Assembly (NCBI GenBank): GCA_014377535.1
Contig: JACMPK010000095.1
Location: 1 to 49,358 of the forward strand
DNA: 49,358 nt
Direction of reading: 5' to 3'
From: Gemmatimonadaceae bacterium
GTDB taxonomy: Bacteria; Gemmatimonadota; Gemmatimonadetes; Gemmatimonadales; Gemmatimonadaceae
The translations under genes were made by a program, and so were the position numbers. The notes beneath the pieces were generated by a model. It was not told where the DNA came from and did not search any database. It was given only the letters and a program-made list of their open reading frames with translations. This document shows, piece by piece, positions 8,020 to 16,831 of this stretch; the stretch's first letter is position 1; every line of letters starts with the position of its first letter.

Positions 8020-9285
8020 ATGGCTACCACGCCCGAGATGCTCATCGCAGCGAACCTTGCGGTGGCCGCGCTGGTCGGGTTGGCGGTGGGCTTCGAGCGC
8101 GAACGGAGCGGCAAGACTGAGGGCCCCGACGCCCGGTTCGCCGGCGTCCGCACGTTCTTCATGTTGGGACTGCTCGGCGGCATCGGCGGGCAGTTGAATG
8201 CCGAGGGGTATGCGGCAGCGGGTCTCGTGCTGCTGGCGGCCGGCGGGGCGCTCGCAGTCACGGCATACGCAGTCACCGTCCGTCGTGCCGGTGCGACGTC
8301 CGATGGCACCACGGAGACCGCCGCACTGCTCGTGCTCGCGCTGGCCGCGATGGCGGGCATGGGGCACCGCGCCATTGCCGCCGCCGTCGGGACACTGGTC
8401 GTGGCGGCGCTGGTCGGCAAGCAGCGCATTCATCACATCCTGGATCGGCTCGGCGAAAAGGAACTCACCGGCGCGCTGCAGTTTGCCGTCCTCGCGCTGG
8501 TGATTCTGCCGCTGCTGCCGGACCGCAGTTTCGGGCCGTGGGGCGGCGTGAATCCGCGGTCGTTGTGGGTCGTGGTGCTGATCTTCTGCGCCGTGAACTA
8601 CGGTGGATTCCTGCTGCAGCGCTGGGTCGGTGCGTCGCGAGGCTATGCGGCAATGGGCATGCTTGGTGGACTGGTCTCCAGCACGGCGGTGACGCTGCAG
8701 TTCTCACGTCGCAGCCGCAGGGAACCGTCGCTGGCCATGTCGCTCGGATTGGGCATCGTCGCCGCGTGTACGGTGCTCGTCGGGCGCGTGGTGCTGACCA
8801 CCGCGGTGCTCAGCGCACCGGTTGCGGTTGCGCTGCTGCCATTCATGGCGCCGCCATTCGTCGTGGGGCTCGCGGTGCTGGCAGTGGTGCTCTCGCGGCA
8901 GCCGCGCACGGAACAGGGCGACGACGCCGCCGCGCTCGGATCGCCGCTCAACATCAAGGCGGCCCTCCAACTGGCTGTCGCCTTTCAGGTCGCGATCGTG
9001 GCCGTGCGACTGGCACGCGACACATTCGGCACTGTCGGCGTGCTGACATCCGCCTTCCTGCTCGGCCTGACCGACATGGATGCGCTCACGTTCTCCATTG
9101 CGCGCATGCCCAACGAAGACGTGCTGCTCGCGGCGCGCGCCATTGCCGTCGGCATGCTGGCGAACACCATGCTGAAGCTCGGCCTGACGCTCACGCTGGG
9201 TCAGCGTGACCTGCGTCGCGTGGCAGGGCTGGGCCTCGTGGCGCTGGGCGTGGCGAGCGGCATCGGCCTGTGGATCGGTCGATGA
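8020..9285 (+). CDS. MgtC/SapB-family membrane protein with DUF4010
   Basis: A 421-residue integral membrane protein with about twelve hydrophobic segments. The N-terminal third has the MgtC/SapB signature (ALVGLAVGFERERSG and FAGVRTFFMLGLLGGIGGQL). The C-terminal two thirds match DUF4010 (LTGALQFAVLALVILPLLPD, NYGGFLLQRWVGASRGYAAMGMLGGLVSSTAVT, TDMDALTFSIARM). Such fusions are common in bacteria; transport or Mg2+-related roles are proposed but not proven for this subtype. The start has GGGGAT five bases upstream. A strong hairpin follows the stop. Confidence 0.88.
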   Translation: MATTPEMLIAANLAVAALVGLAVGFERERSGKTEGPDARFAGVRTFFMLGLLGGIGGQLNAEGYAAAGLVLLAAGGALAVTAYAVTVRRAGATSDGTTETAALLVLALAAMAGMGHRAIAAAVGTLVVAALVGKQRIHHILDRLGEKELTGALQFAVLALVILPLLPDRSFGPWGGVNPRSLWVVVLIFCAVNYGGFLLQRWVGASRGYAAMGMLGGLVSSTAVTLQFSRRSRREPSLAMSLGLGIVAACTVLVGRVVLTTAVLSAPVAVALLPFMAPPFVVGLAVLAVVLSRQPRTEQGDDAAALGSPLNIKAALQLAVAFQVAIVAVRLARDTFGTVGVLTSAFLLGLTDMDALTFSIARMPNEDVLLAARAIAVGMLANTMLKLGLTLTLGQRDLRRVAGLGLVALGVASGIGLWIGR

Positions 9286-9291
9286 TGCACG

Positions 9292-9321
9292 ACGCGCCCC
9301 GGCACGAATGCCGGGGCGCGT
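9292..9321. terminator. Bidirectional terminator hairpin
   Basis: A 13-bp perfect stem (ACGCGCCCCGGCA / TGCCGGGGCGCGT) closes a CGAA tetraloop. It sits six bases after the DUF4010 stop and 30 bases from the stop of the convergent M28 peptidase gene, so it can serve both strands. No long T-run follows, as is common in GC-rich genomes. Confidence 0.85.
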
Positions 9322-9351
9322 TGCCCGTGACGTTGCGCACGCGGCGTCGGA

Positions 9352-10581
9352 TCAGCGCCCGAGTCGTGCACCCACCAGCAGCGCCACCGCACCAAGCGTG
9401 GTCTGCGCCGCGTTCAGCCCGAGCCGGAAATCCTTGTCGGTGAAGGTCGTGAACACATCCGTCGGCTGATGCCAGTGCGGGTCCCAGCCACTGCCCACCT
9501 GCGTGCCGCGCTCGTTCTCGCGCAGGCTGATCGCGGCGACGAGATCCTGAAACGGGCCGGAGTCGGTGTTGGTCATGTGCGGGCCCACCTGCGCCGGATA
9601 ATCCGTCGCGAACTTCTCGTTGGCCGCGTGCAGGAACCAGGCGAGCGTCGCCGATTGTGCGGCCATCTTCGAGTTCGACTGGAACTCGATGTTCACGTCA
9701 GCCTCGGGACGCTGCTCCGGCGCAATTGAACTGTCGGGGCGGGGCATGCCGTGGTCGAACAGCATCATGTCATGCTGGATCATGCCGAGCCACTTTGGTT
9801 CTGGATACTTGCCCGAGCCAGCCGGCAGCTCCTTGCCCTGCATCGAAAAGCGCTGCTCCACATAAGCGCGCGCGCCATTGAGCCCCGTCTCCTCGTTGTT
9901 CCAGAGAATGAACCGGATCGAGCGATCGGTGACGACATCGGGGCTGCTGAACACGCGAGCGAGCTCCATCACCAGCGCCGTACCCGACGCGTCATCGTTC
10001 GCGGCCTCGCCCCAGCCATGTCCGTCCATGTGTGCACCAACGAGGTACATCTCCTCGGGATGCGTGCTGCCAACCTTCGTGCAGTACACCTCCTGTCGCT
10101 GGCCCGGTGTGCTGGGCTGCGCGTTGAGGGCGCGCAGTCGTGCGTCGGGCTGACGCAGCGAATCGACGTTCACACCCGTGCGCGTGCGCATGCCGCGCGA
10201 GCGGCCGCCTCCCTGTTCACGCCTGATGGCCGGTGCAGTCGGCGACGGTGCGCCCGCCGCACGTGCGACAGGCACTGGTGGGACGTAAGTGTAGGTGATG
10301 CGCTCGGTGTTGGTGCAGCCGTAGCTCTTGAGCTGCGCCTCGATCCAGTCCACCGCCGCCCGGTTGCGATCCGTGCCCTGACGCCGATCACCGAAAGTGG
10401 TCAATCCCTTGACGGTCGCCTTGTACCGATCGAAATCCAGTCGACCCACCATGCTGCGGATGACGGCATCCGCAGAGTCGGACCGGGTGGCGTCGGGTGT
10501 GCCCTGTGCCGCCGCGGATGTCGAGAGCGCGAACAAAACCAGCGTAGCCTGCGCGGCCACGCGAATGCGTGAGTGCTTCAT
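9352..10581 (-). CDS. Secreted M28-family zinc aminopeptidase
   Basis: A 409-residue exported protein. A signal peptide of about 26 residues (MKHSRIRVAAQATLVLFALSTSAAAQ) is followed by the M28 catalytic domain. Metal-ligand motifs are visible: His-Asp in VGAHMDGHGWGE, Asp in ANDDASGTALVME, the Glu-Glu pair in LWNNEETGLNGA, and a later His in VGPHMTNTDSGPF. The family removes N-terminal amino acids, or the C-terminal glutamate in some members, outside the cytoplasm. I chose the internal ATG at 10581 because the signal peptide starts there; the upstream extension is low-complexity. It converges on the DUF4010 gene and is not obviously in an operon with the Usp gene 120 bases upstream. Confidence 0.92.
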   Translation of the reverse strand: MKHSRIRVAAQATLVLFALSTSAAAQGTPDATRSDSADAVIRSMVGRLDFDRYKATVKGLTTFGDRRQGTDRNRAAVDWIEAQLKSYGCTNTERITYTYVPPVPVARAAGAPSPTAPAIRREQGGGRSRGMRTRTGVNVDSLRQPDARLRALNAQPSTPGQRQEVYCTKVGSTHPEEMYLVGAHMDGHGWGEAANDDASGTALVMELARVFSSPDVVTDRSIRFILWNNEETGLNGARAYVEQRFSMQGKELPAGSGKYPEPKWLGMIQHDMMLFDHGMPRPDSSIAPEQRPEADVNIEFQSNSKMAAQSATLAWFLHAANEKFATDYPAQVGPHMTNTDSGPFQDLVAAISLRENERGTQVGSGWDPHWHQPTDVFTTFTDKDFRLGLNAAQTTLGAVALLVGARLGR

Positions 10582-10701
10582 GATGACGGGCTGAGACCTG
10601 GGTTGGCACGGCGTGGTACCGCCGGCGGCTGCGTGCACGGAAGCTGCGCTGCGGTCCAGGTGCCCGCTACCCGTCCGTCCCGCACCGCCGGGGATTCGTG
10701 C

Positions 10702-11994
10702 TCAGGTCAGCGTCACCAGCGTCTGTCCGCCATCATGGGCAATGCGCAGTACCTGATCCTCGCCGCCGGCATTGCTCGAGAGGTCTACCTCCGTCGCACC
10801 GTGGATGGCGTGCGTGAGGTGCAGTCCCTTGAGCGTGGAAGTGCCGAACATCAGCGAGACGAGTGACGCGTGCCGGTCGTAGCTCGCGCCCACGAATCCC
10901 AGGTCGTGTCCGAGCACCTGCGCGCCGAGATCGGCCTGATCGACTTCCACCGTGCAACGGCGGCCGACGTTGCGCGTGCTGAACGCCGCCAGCTCCGCGT
11001 CGATCGCATCGCCGCGGACAGTGCGCGTGCGGGTATTCGGCACGGTGCGCGCGCGGGCGGCCGCAATGGTGCGCGCCGACGCCGGCACGATCAGCACCGA
11101 ACACGGCGCATTGCGCAGCAGGTTGGCGGCGACACTGCCCAGAATCATGCGGCGGAAGAAGCCGTAGCCATGCGTGGCCGTCACGACGAGATCCGCCTGC
11201 TGCTCCGTGATGAACCGCACCAATTCGTTCGTCGCGCCGCCGGTGAGCGTCACGGTCTCCATGCGCATGCCCTCGCGGCGCAGCGTGCGCATCGACACCC
11301 CGAACGAACTCGACGTCCATTCCCGGTACTCGACGGCGCGATCTTTCAGGAACGGTACCGACTCGTCGAACGGCGGACCGACGTGCACCATCCAGACCTG
11401 CGCATCGGGTGCCGCCAGCGTCAGCGCGACCTGTGCGGCGTACTGGCTGAACATGCTGAAGTCCATTGCGATCACGACGCGTCGCGGCGCCGCGGTCAGT
11501 GTGGGCTCGACAGCGAGCACCGGCGCATCGGTGATCTGCAGCAACCGCAGCACCGACTCGCCGCCGAGTATGCGATCCATGCCGTGATGACGTCCGCGCC
11601 CGACCACGATGAGGCGTGCGTTCGCATCATGCGCAAGTTTTGCGATCTCCCGTGCGGGCTCACCGGAAACCACGTGCAGCGGCCAATTCGCGTCGCGTGG
11701 CGCCATGCGCAGCAGCTGCGCCGCGGCAGCCGACTGGCGCGACGACGTGGCTTCCTCGGCGGTCTCGAGCGATACCACCATGCCATCGACCCCGTACATC
11801 GGCGCCGTCACCGCCTCGACGACGGTCAGCGCCTGAACCGCGGCGCCGGCGCGGCTTGCCAGTGCCGCGGCGACAGGGAAGGCGGCATCCGAATCGGGAC
11901 CCGTGTCCGAGGCCACGATGATGGGTCCATCGGGAAGCAGCGTGGGCTCGAGCGCATCGAGTGCTGCCGAAGTCGCGCGTGCTGTGTCAGTCAT
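10702..11994 (-). CDS. Tandem universal stress protein with an extra C-terminal domain
   Basis: A 430-residue protein. Two UspA-type domains (about 20-155 and 165-300) each carry the ATP-loop pattern G-x2-G-x9-G-S/E: VVGRGRHHGMDRILGGES and THGYGFFRRMILGSVA. After an Arg/Ala/Thr-rich linker, a third domain of about 105 residues (about 325-430) contains ELAAFSTRNVGRRCTVEVD and ATEVDLSSNAGGEDQVLRIAHDGG. It resembles small DUF5335-type proteins; I am only moderately sure of that name. The start ATG 11994 has GGGAG seven bases upstream, whereas the longer frame lacks one. Tandem Usps bind ATP and act in stress survival; the added domain suggests a specialised partner or ligand. Confidence 0.86.
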   Translation of the reverse strand: MTDTARATSAALDALEPTLLPDGPIIVASDTGPDSDAAFPVAAALASRAGAAVQALTVVEAVTAPMYGVDGMVVSLETAEEATSSRQSAAAAQLLRMAPRDANWPLHVVSGEPAREIAKLAHDANARLIVVGRGRHHGMDRILGGESVLRLLQITDAPVLAVEPTLTAAPRRVVIAMDFSMFSQYAAQVALTLAAPDAQVWMVHVGPPFDESVPFLKDRAVEYREWTSSSFGVSMRTLRREGMRMETVTLTGGATNELVRFITEQQADLVVTATHGYGFFRRMILGSVAANLLRNAPCSVLIVPASARTIAAARARTVPNTRTRTVRGDAIDAELAAFSTRNVGRRCTVEVDQADLGAQVLGHDLGFVGASYDRHASLVSLMFGTSTLKGLHLTHAIHGATEVDLSSNAGGEDQVLRIAHDGGQTLVTLT

Positions 11995-12377
11995 GAAATA
12001 CTCCCAGGCAAGAGCGTAGTCAGCCGGTGTCACACTGCTGCCGCGCGACGCGTATCGTCGAAGTCACCGGTGGTGCATCAACAGGATGCTGTCCGGCAGT
12101 CGCTCAGGGCATCGGGTTTTGCCTGACGCTGACTACCTCGCGCTGGCTCACCGTCCCGTGGTCCGCTGACGACAGCCAGAAGCACGGCCGCATTTCTGTC
12201 GGCCGCAGCATCCCTGTCACGGAGCACACACGTCATCCTGCCCCTACATGGGTGCGCGGACTCTTCTCGTCGGGGAAGCCGGCCGCTTCGGGCGAACCGG
12301 CGCAGACCATGTTGGTGCGCGTGGCGCGCGGCGGTGAACCTCTCCCGTCGCGCGCCACCTTTACTCGTGCCTCCGCT
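11995..12377. other. Intergenic region between the Usp gene and the che operon
   Basis: These 383 bases lie upstream of the Usp gene and downstream of cheR (both minus strand). An open frame on the plus strand (12027-12392) has no domain, no ribosome site and runs into cheR antisense, so I do not call it. The region holds the hairpin at 12321-12358 and presumably the Usp promoter. Confidence 0.45.
12321..12358 (-). terminator. Possible terminator of the che operon
   Basis: A 10-bp perfect inverted repeat, GTGGCGCGCG / CGCGCGCCAC, with an 18-base loop lies 20 bases past the cheR stop in the direction of transcription. The stem is very GC-rich but no U-tract follows on the minus strand, so it may be Rho-assisted or a pause or stability element. 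Confidence 0.4.
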
Positions 12378-13232
12378 TCAGGCTGCGGCTGACGCCAGTA
12401 TCAAGGCCTGATCGCCGTCGCGGCAGAATACGCCTGATGGATGGTTCGGCACGCGCTGCACCGAGTCCGTGATGCCAAGCGTGCTCTCCGTGCCTCCCAG
12501 AAACAGGCTGCCACCCTTCACCAGCGTGCGCGCCAGGCGATCGATCACGTCCTTCTTCGTCGGCACGTCGAAGTAGATCAACACGTTGCGGCAGAAAATG
12601 ATGTCGAACTGCCAGTGCGCGGGGTACGGATTCAGCAGGTTGATCTCCTGGTACTGCACCCGCGAGCGGATGTCCGCCTTCAGCTCGAACCCGTCCGCCA
12701 CCGGTGCGAAGTACTTCATCAGCAGCGTGACGGGTAGCCCGCGCTGCACCTCGAACTGGTTGTACACACCAGCCTTCGCGCGAGCCAGTGCCGCCGCCGA
12801 GTAGTCGGTGGCGGTGATCTCGACCTTTGCACCGCCGAGCATGTGCTCGGACTGCGCCACGATCATCGCGATTGAATAAGGCTCCTGGCCGGTGGAGCTG
12901 GCGGCACACCAGATGCGAATGGGCCGCTTCTGTTCGCGTGCGCGCTTTGCCGCCGCTGGCAGGATTTCCTTCTCGAGCGCCACGAACGGTTTGCTGTCGC
13001 GGAAGAAGAGGGTCTCGTTGGTGGTCATGGCGTCGCAGACATGCTTGACCAGCGGCGCCGGGGCACCCCTGCGCATGGCGGCGATCAGCGCCGTGACGTC
13101 GGCATGTCCGTATGTCACCGCGACCGGTGGCAGCCGGCTCTCGATCAGGTACTCCTTGCCGGGACCCAGCGCCAGGCCGCTGTGCTTCTTCAGCAGGTCG
13201 GCAAGGAACGTGTACTCATCGGGAGTGATCAC
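12378..13232 (-). CDS. cheR: Chemotaxis protein methyltransferase CheR
   Basis: A 284-residue enzyme that methylates glutamates on chemoreceptors with S-adenosylmethionine. The N-terminal helical domain (about 5-75) is followed by the SAM-binding domain with TNETLFFRDSKPF, the glycine-rich loop WCAASSTGQEPYSIAM, ATDYSAAAL, and the motif FDIIFCRNVLIYFD. The length is typical. I place the start at GTG 13232, overlapping the cheB stop as GTGA; the open frame continues upstream only as cheB antiphase. It is the last gene of the chemosensory operon and, paired with CheB, sets receptor adaptation. Confidence 0.94.
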   Translation of the reverse strand: MITPDEYTFLADLLKKHSGLALGPGKEYLIESRLPPVAVTYGHADVTALIAAMRRGAPAPLVKHVCDAMTTNETLFFRDSKPFVALEKEILPAAAKRAREQKRPIRIWCAASSTGQEPYSIAMIVAQSEHMLGGAKVEITATDYSAAALARAKAGVYNQFEVQRGLPVTLLMKYFAPVADGFELKADIRSRVQYQEINLLNPYPAHWQFDIIFCRNVLIYFDVPTKKDVIDRLARTLVKGGSLFLGGTESTLGITDSVQRVPNHPSGVFCRDGDQALILASAAA

Positions 13233-14314
13233 GCGGTCACACCGCACTGGGTCATGATCGCCGCGCCGATTTTCGGCAGCGGGAGGATCGACGATGCGAT
13301 TCCCGCAGTCGCCACGGCGCCAGGCATGCCCCACACGACACTCGTGGCTTCGTCCTGCACCATGATGCGACCGCCGCGCTGGTGCACTTCCCTGCAGCCG
13401 CGAAGTCCATCTTCGCCCATGCCGGTCAATACGATCGCCATCGTCGACGCGCCGTAGATCGAGGCGATGGACTTGAGCATGGGATCAGCCGATGGTCGAC
13501 AGTAATTCTCAGGCGGTGTCTGCGTCAATCGCACGTATGGAAGCCCCTCGTTCGTCTGAACGATCATGTGGTATTCGCCCGGCGCGACATACGTGCAATT
13601 CGGCTTGATCAGGTCGCCGTCCTTCGCTTCCACACAACGCCGCCCGGTATCGCGCTCGAGGCGCGCGGCGAGCAATCCCGTGAACACTGCCGGCATGTGC
13701 TGCGTGATCAGGATGGGCAGCGGAAAGTCCGCCGGGAGCGCCGACAGCACGTCCGACAGCGCATTCGGTCCCCCTGTGCTCGAGGCGATCGCGAGAATGC
13801 GTATCGGGGCATCGCTGCTGCGCGCCGCGAGCAGTTCCGTGCGCACGGGCACCGGTGGATGTGCGGCGGCACTGACCAGGTGCCGCACGCCACGCGCCGA
13901 CCGCCCGATCGAACGAACCTTCGACGCGATTTCCACGCTGATGGCCGCGAGCGTGGCCGATCCCGTTTTCGCTGCCGGCTTGGAGATGAAGTCGGCCGCA
14001 CCCATCGCCAATGCATGCATCGTGACCTCGGCGCCGCGCTGCGTGAGCGAGCTCGCCATGATCACACGCGTGTCCGGATACAGCGCCAGGATCAGCGGCA
14101 GCGCGGTCAAGCCGTCCATTTCGGGCATCTCGACGTCCAGCAGCACCACGTCGACCGGCGTGTACTTCAGGGCGTCCAGCGCCACCTTGCCGTTCGGTGC
14201 GGTGGTAGCGACGAGCATGTCGCCTTCCGCGTCAATGATCCGGCCCAGCGCACCCCGGATCACCGCGCTGTCGTCCACGATCAGCACGCGGATCGCATCG
14301 GCGGGTTTCGTCAT
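13229..14314 (-). CDS. cheB: Chemotaxis response regulator protein-glutamate methylesterase CheB
   Basis: A 361-residue two-domain protein. The receiver domain (about 9-125) has the acidic pair in IVDDS and phosphoacceptor Asp60 in LLDVEMPEMDG. A linker leads to the C-terminal methylesterase/deamidase domain, with catalytic Ser in IASSTGGPNAL, His in ITQHMP and Asp in TGMGEDGLRG. Phosphorylated CheB removes methyl groups from the receptor, opposing CheR. ATG 14314 overlaps the cheY stop (ATGA) and begins just before the receiver domain, so the longer open frame is rejected. The stop overlaps the cheR GTG. Confidence 0.95.
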   Translation of the reverse strand: MTKPADAIRVLIVDDSAVIRGALGRIIDAEGDMLVATTAPNGKVALDALKYTPVDVVLLDVEMPEMDGLTALPLILALYPDTRVIMASSLTQRGAEVTMHALAMGAADFISKPAAKTGSATLAAISVEIASKVRSIGRSARGVRHLVSAAAHPPVPVRTELLAARSSDAPIRILAIASSTGGPNALSDVLSALPADFPLPILITQHMPAVFTGLLAARLERDTGRRCVEAKDGDLIKPNCTYVAPGEYHMIVQTNEGLPYVRLTQTPPENYCRPSADPMLKSIASIYGASTMAIVLTGMGEDGLRGCREVHQRGGRIMVQDEATSVVWGMPGAVATAGIASSILPLPKIGAAIMTQCGVTA

Positions 14315-14679
14315 TGCACCCCGCATGCCTCGAGTTTCGATTCGATGATCGTCGCGTCGAACGGCTTCATGATGTACTCCGACGCGCCGAGCGTGAGTGC
14401 CGTCTGGATCTTGTCGAACGAGGTGTGCGTGGTGCACATGATGATCGGCGGCGGCATCAGCGCGGGGCGCGCCTGTAGCGCGCTGAGGAACGACAGGCCG
14501 TCCATCACGGGCATGTCGATATCGCACAGCACCGCATCGAAGGCTTCGCCGGCGCTCAGCCGTTGCAGCGCCTGCTCGCCATCCTCCGCCTCCGTGACCG
14601 AATAGCCTAGCCCTTCCAGGATCCGCCTGATCGCCTTGCGGATCGTGCCGGAATCGTCGATCACGAGAATGCGCTTCAT
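14311..14679 (-). CDS. cheY: Single-domain response regulator CheY
   Basis: A 122-residue receiver with no output domain. Acidic residues are Asp8/Asp9 in VIDDSGTIRKAI, the phosphoacceptor is Asp53 in VLCDIDMPVMDG, and switch Thr and Lys lie in CTTHTSFDK and EYIMKPFD. It is the diffusible output of CheA. No flagellar switch or pilus genes are in the window, so its target is unknown. It starts two bases after the receptor gene and overlaps cheB by ATGA, so its expression should follow both. Confidence 0.93.
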   Translation of the reverse strand: MKRILVIDDSGTIRKAIRRILEGLGYSVTEAEDGEQALQRLSAGEAFDAVLCDIDMPVMDGLSFLSALQARPALMPPPIIMCTTHTSFDKIQTALTLGASEYIMKPFDATIIESKLEACGVQ

Positions 14680-14681
14680 GA

Positions 14682-16739
14682 TCAGATGCTCCGCATCTGC
14701 TGCAGGAACCGCGTGACGGCGGCGTTGAGGCGCTCGGATTCCACCGAAAGGCCGCTGGCGGCCGTGCGGATGCTCTCCGCGGTACGCCCGCCCTCGGCGG
14801 CCACCATCGTGACCATGGAGATGCTGGAGCTCACCTCTGCCGTCCCACGGGCCGCCTCGCCCACATTGCGCGAGATCTCGCTGGTGGCGGCATTCTGCTG
14901 CTCCACTGCGCCGGCAATCGACGTGGAGATCTCGTTGATCTTGCTGATGACGCCCGCGATGTCGCGGATCGCCGCGACGGCTGACGCAGTCTCGGCTTGG
15001 ACACCGGCGATCTTGCTGCCGATTTCCTCCGTCGCGCGTGCCGTCTGGCGCGCCAGTTCCTTCACCTCGTTTGCGACCACCGCAAAGCCCTTGCCGGCTT
15101 CACCTGCGCGTGCCGCCTCGATCGTCGCGTTCAGGGCGAGCAGGTTGGTCTGCTGCGCGATGGACGTGATGACCTTGACCACCTGGCCGATCTCCTGGCT
15201 CGAGATGCCGAGCTTGGCCATCGTCTCGGTGGTCTCCGACGCCTGGCGCACTGCGACCTGCGAGATCTGCGACGCTTCCTGCACGCGGCTGGCAATCTCG
15301 CGGATGCTGGAGGTGAGCTGCTCGGCGGAACTGGCGACCGTCTGTACGTTGCGCGTGGCCTCCTCCGATGCCGCCGCGACCGCCTGTGCCTGGCGAGTCG
15401 TCTCCTCGGACGACGCAGCCATGCCTTGCGCGCTGGCCTCGAGCTCCGTGGACGACGAGCTCACGACCGATGCGATCGCGGCGACCGTGGACTCGAAGTC
15501 ATCGGCCATCTTCACGTTCTGCGTGATCACCGACCAATTGATCATCGGTCCCACGTAGGTGCCGTTCGAATCGTAGATCGCAACCGTGTTCAAGTCGAGC
15601 GTCTCGCTGCCCACGCGGAGCTTCGCGTTGTGCGGCATGTTCTTGTCCGTGGACAGCGTCGCGCGCTGATGCGCGGGATCCTTGAATAGGATGTCGATCG
15701 ACGAGCCGAGCATCTGGCTGGCCTTGATCGGCAGGCTTTTCTCGATGCTCGTCAAGGTTGAAAGCGAGGCCGGGTTGATGTACTTGATGTTGAGGTCCAG
15801 GTCGCACAGCATCAGGTTCGCATTCGCCGACTCCACCATCGGCTTGAACAGCTCCATCTCCGCGCGCATCTTCACGGTCGCCGTCATGTCGGTCGCGTAC
15901 TTCACCACCTTCATCACGCGGCCGTCACGGCTCCGGATCGGGTTGTAGGTCGCCTGGATGTAAACCGTTTTTCCGCCCTTGCCGATGCGCTTGTATACAC
16001 TGGACAGGAACTCGCCGCGATTCAGGGTCGCCCAGAATTCTTTGTATTCCGCGCTGTGGCGCTCCGACTCTTCCACGAACATCGAGTGGTGCCTGCCGCG
16101 TACTTCGTCGAGCGAATAGCCGAGCACAGACAGGAAATTTTCGTTGGCTGTGATGATCATCCCATCGAGGTCGAACTCGATCACCGCCATTGCCTTGCTG
16201 ATCGCGGCGACCTGTCCGGAATAATTGGCCATCAGGACGCTCTGCTCGGTGATGTCGGAGGCGAATTTCACCACCTTCACCAGGTTGCCGCTGCGATCGC
16301 GGATCGGGTTGTACGTTGCCTGGATCCAGACTTCGCGGCCACCCTTGCCGACGCGCCTGTACTCACCGGCGTCGTACTCGCCGCGATTGAGCTTCGCCCA
16401 GAAAGCACGGTATTCCGGCGATGTTCTGTGGCCCTCGTCCACGAACATCGAGTGGTGCTTCCCCTGGATTTCTGCGAGCGTGTAGCCAAGCGTCGCCAGG
16501 AAATTGTTGTTCGCCGTCAGCACCGTGCCGTCGAGGTCGAACTCGATCACGGCCATGGCCTTGTGAATCGCGGCGCTCTGCGACTCGAACTCGGCGAAGG
16601 CCGCGGCAAATGGTGATTCCTCGTCGGCCTTCCGTGCAGTGCTGATGTGCTTGATTGCGCTGGCGGGAGCGCGCTTCGTGCTGACGGCCTTGGGTGAACG
16701 GCTGGCGGGCGTTGCGATGCGGTTCTTGGACATGGTCAT
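14682..16739 (-). CDS. Cytosolic triple-PAS methyl-accepting chemotaxis receptor
   Basis: A 685-residue receptor with no membrane segment. After a basic N-terminus, PAS1 and PAS2 (about 55-165 and 175-290) are close copies of each other: both contain KAMAVIEFDLDG, HHSMFV, GKGG and IQATYNPIR. A third, different PAS (about 300-410) has ANLMLCDLDLNIKYINPAS. The MCP signalling domain (about 430-685) has the hairpin tip QQTNLLALNATIEAARAGE. The protein ends RFLQQMRSI, with no CheR-tethering pentapeptide. The architecture is like soluble redox/energy receptors such as BdlA; the ligand or cofactor is unknown. ATG 16739 and 16733 are both possible and neither has a clear ribosome site. It lies 92 bases after cheW, the only sizeable gap in the operon. 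Confidence 0.93.
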   Translation of the reverse strand: MTMSKNRIATPASRSPKAVSTKRAPASAIKHISTARKADEESPFAAAFAEFESQSAAIHKAMAVIEFDLDGTVLTANNNFLATLGYTLAEIQGKHHSMFVDEGHRTSPEYRAFWAKLNRGEYDAGEYRRVGKGGREVWIQATYNPIRDRSGNLVKVVKFASDITEQSVLMANYSGQVAAISKAMAVIEFDLDGMIITANENFLSVLGYSLDEVRGRHHSMFVEESERHSAEYKEFWATLNRGEFLSSVYKRIGKGGKTVYIQATYNPIRSRDGRVMKVVKYATDMTATVKMRAEMELFKPMVESANANLMLCDLDLNIKYINPASLSTLTSIEKSLPIKASQMLGSSIDILFKDPAHQRATLSTDKNMPHNAKLRVGSETLDLNTVAIYDSNGTYVGPMINWSVITQNVKMADDFESTVAAIASVVSSSSTELEASAQGMAASSEETTRQAQAVAAASEEATRNVQTVASSAEQLTSSIREIASRVQEASQISQVAVRQASETTETMAKLGISSQEIGQVVKVITSIAQQTNLLALNATIEAARAGEAGKGFAVVANEVKELARQTARATEEIGSKIAGVQAETASAVAAIRDIAGVISKINEISTSIAGAVEQQNAATSEISRNVGEAARGTAEVSSSISMVTMVAAEGGRTAESIRTAASGLSVESERLNAAVTRFLQQMRSI

Positions 16740-16831
16740 TGAAGGTACGAGTGGTGAAATCGGAGTGGAAAATCGGTTCGAAGCGTGGCCGCCCGGCGTA
16801 CAGCACATCGAGCCCGCCACACGGGGGGCTC

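Noticed and set aside
12027-12392. 121-residue open frame on the plus strand between the Usp and cheR genes
   Set aside because: No domain, no ribosome site, odd composition, and its end is antisense to cheR; typical chance frame in GC-rich DNA.
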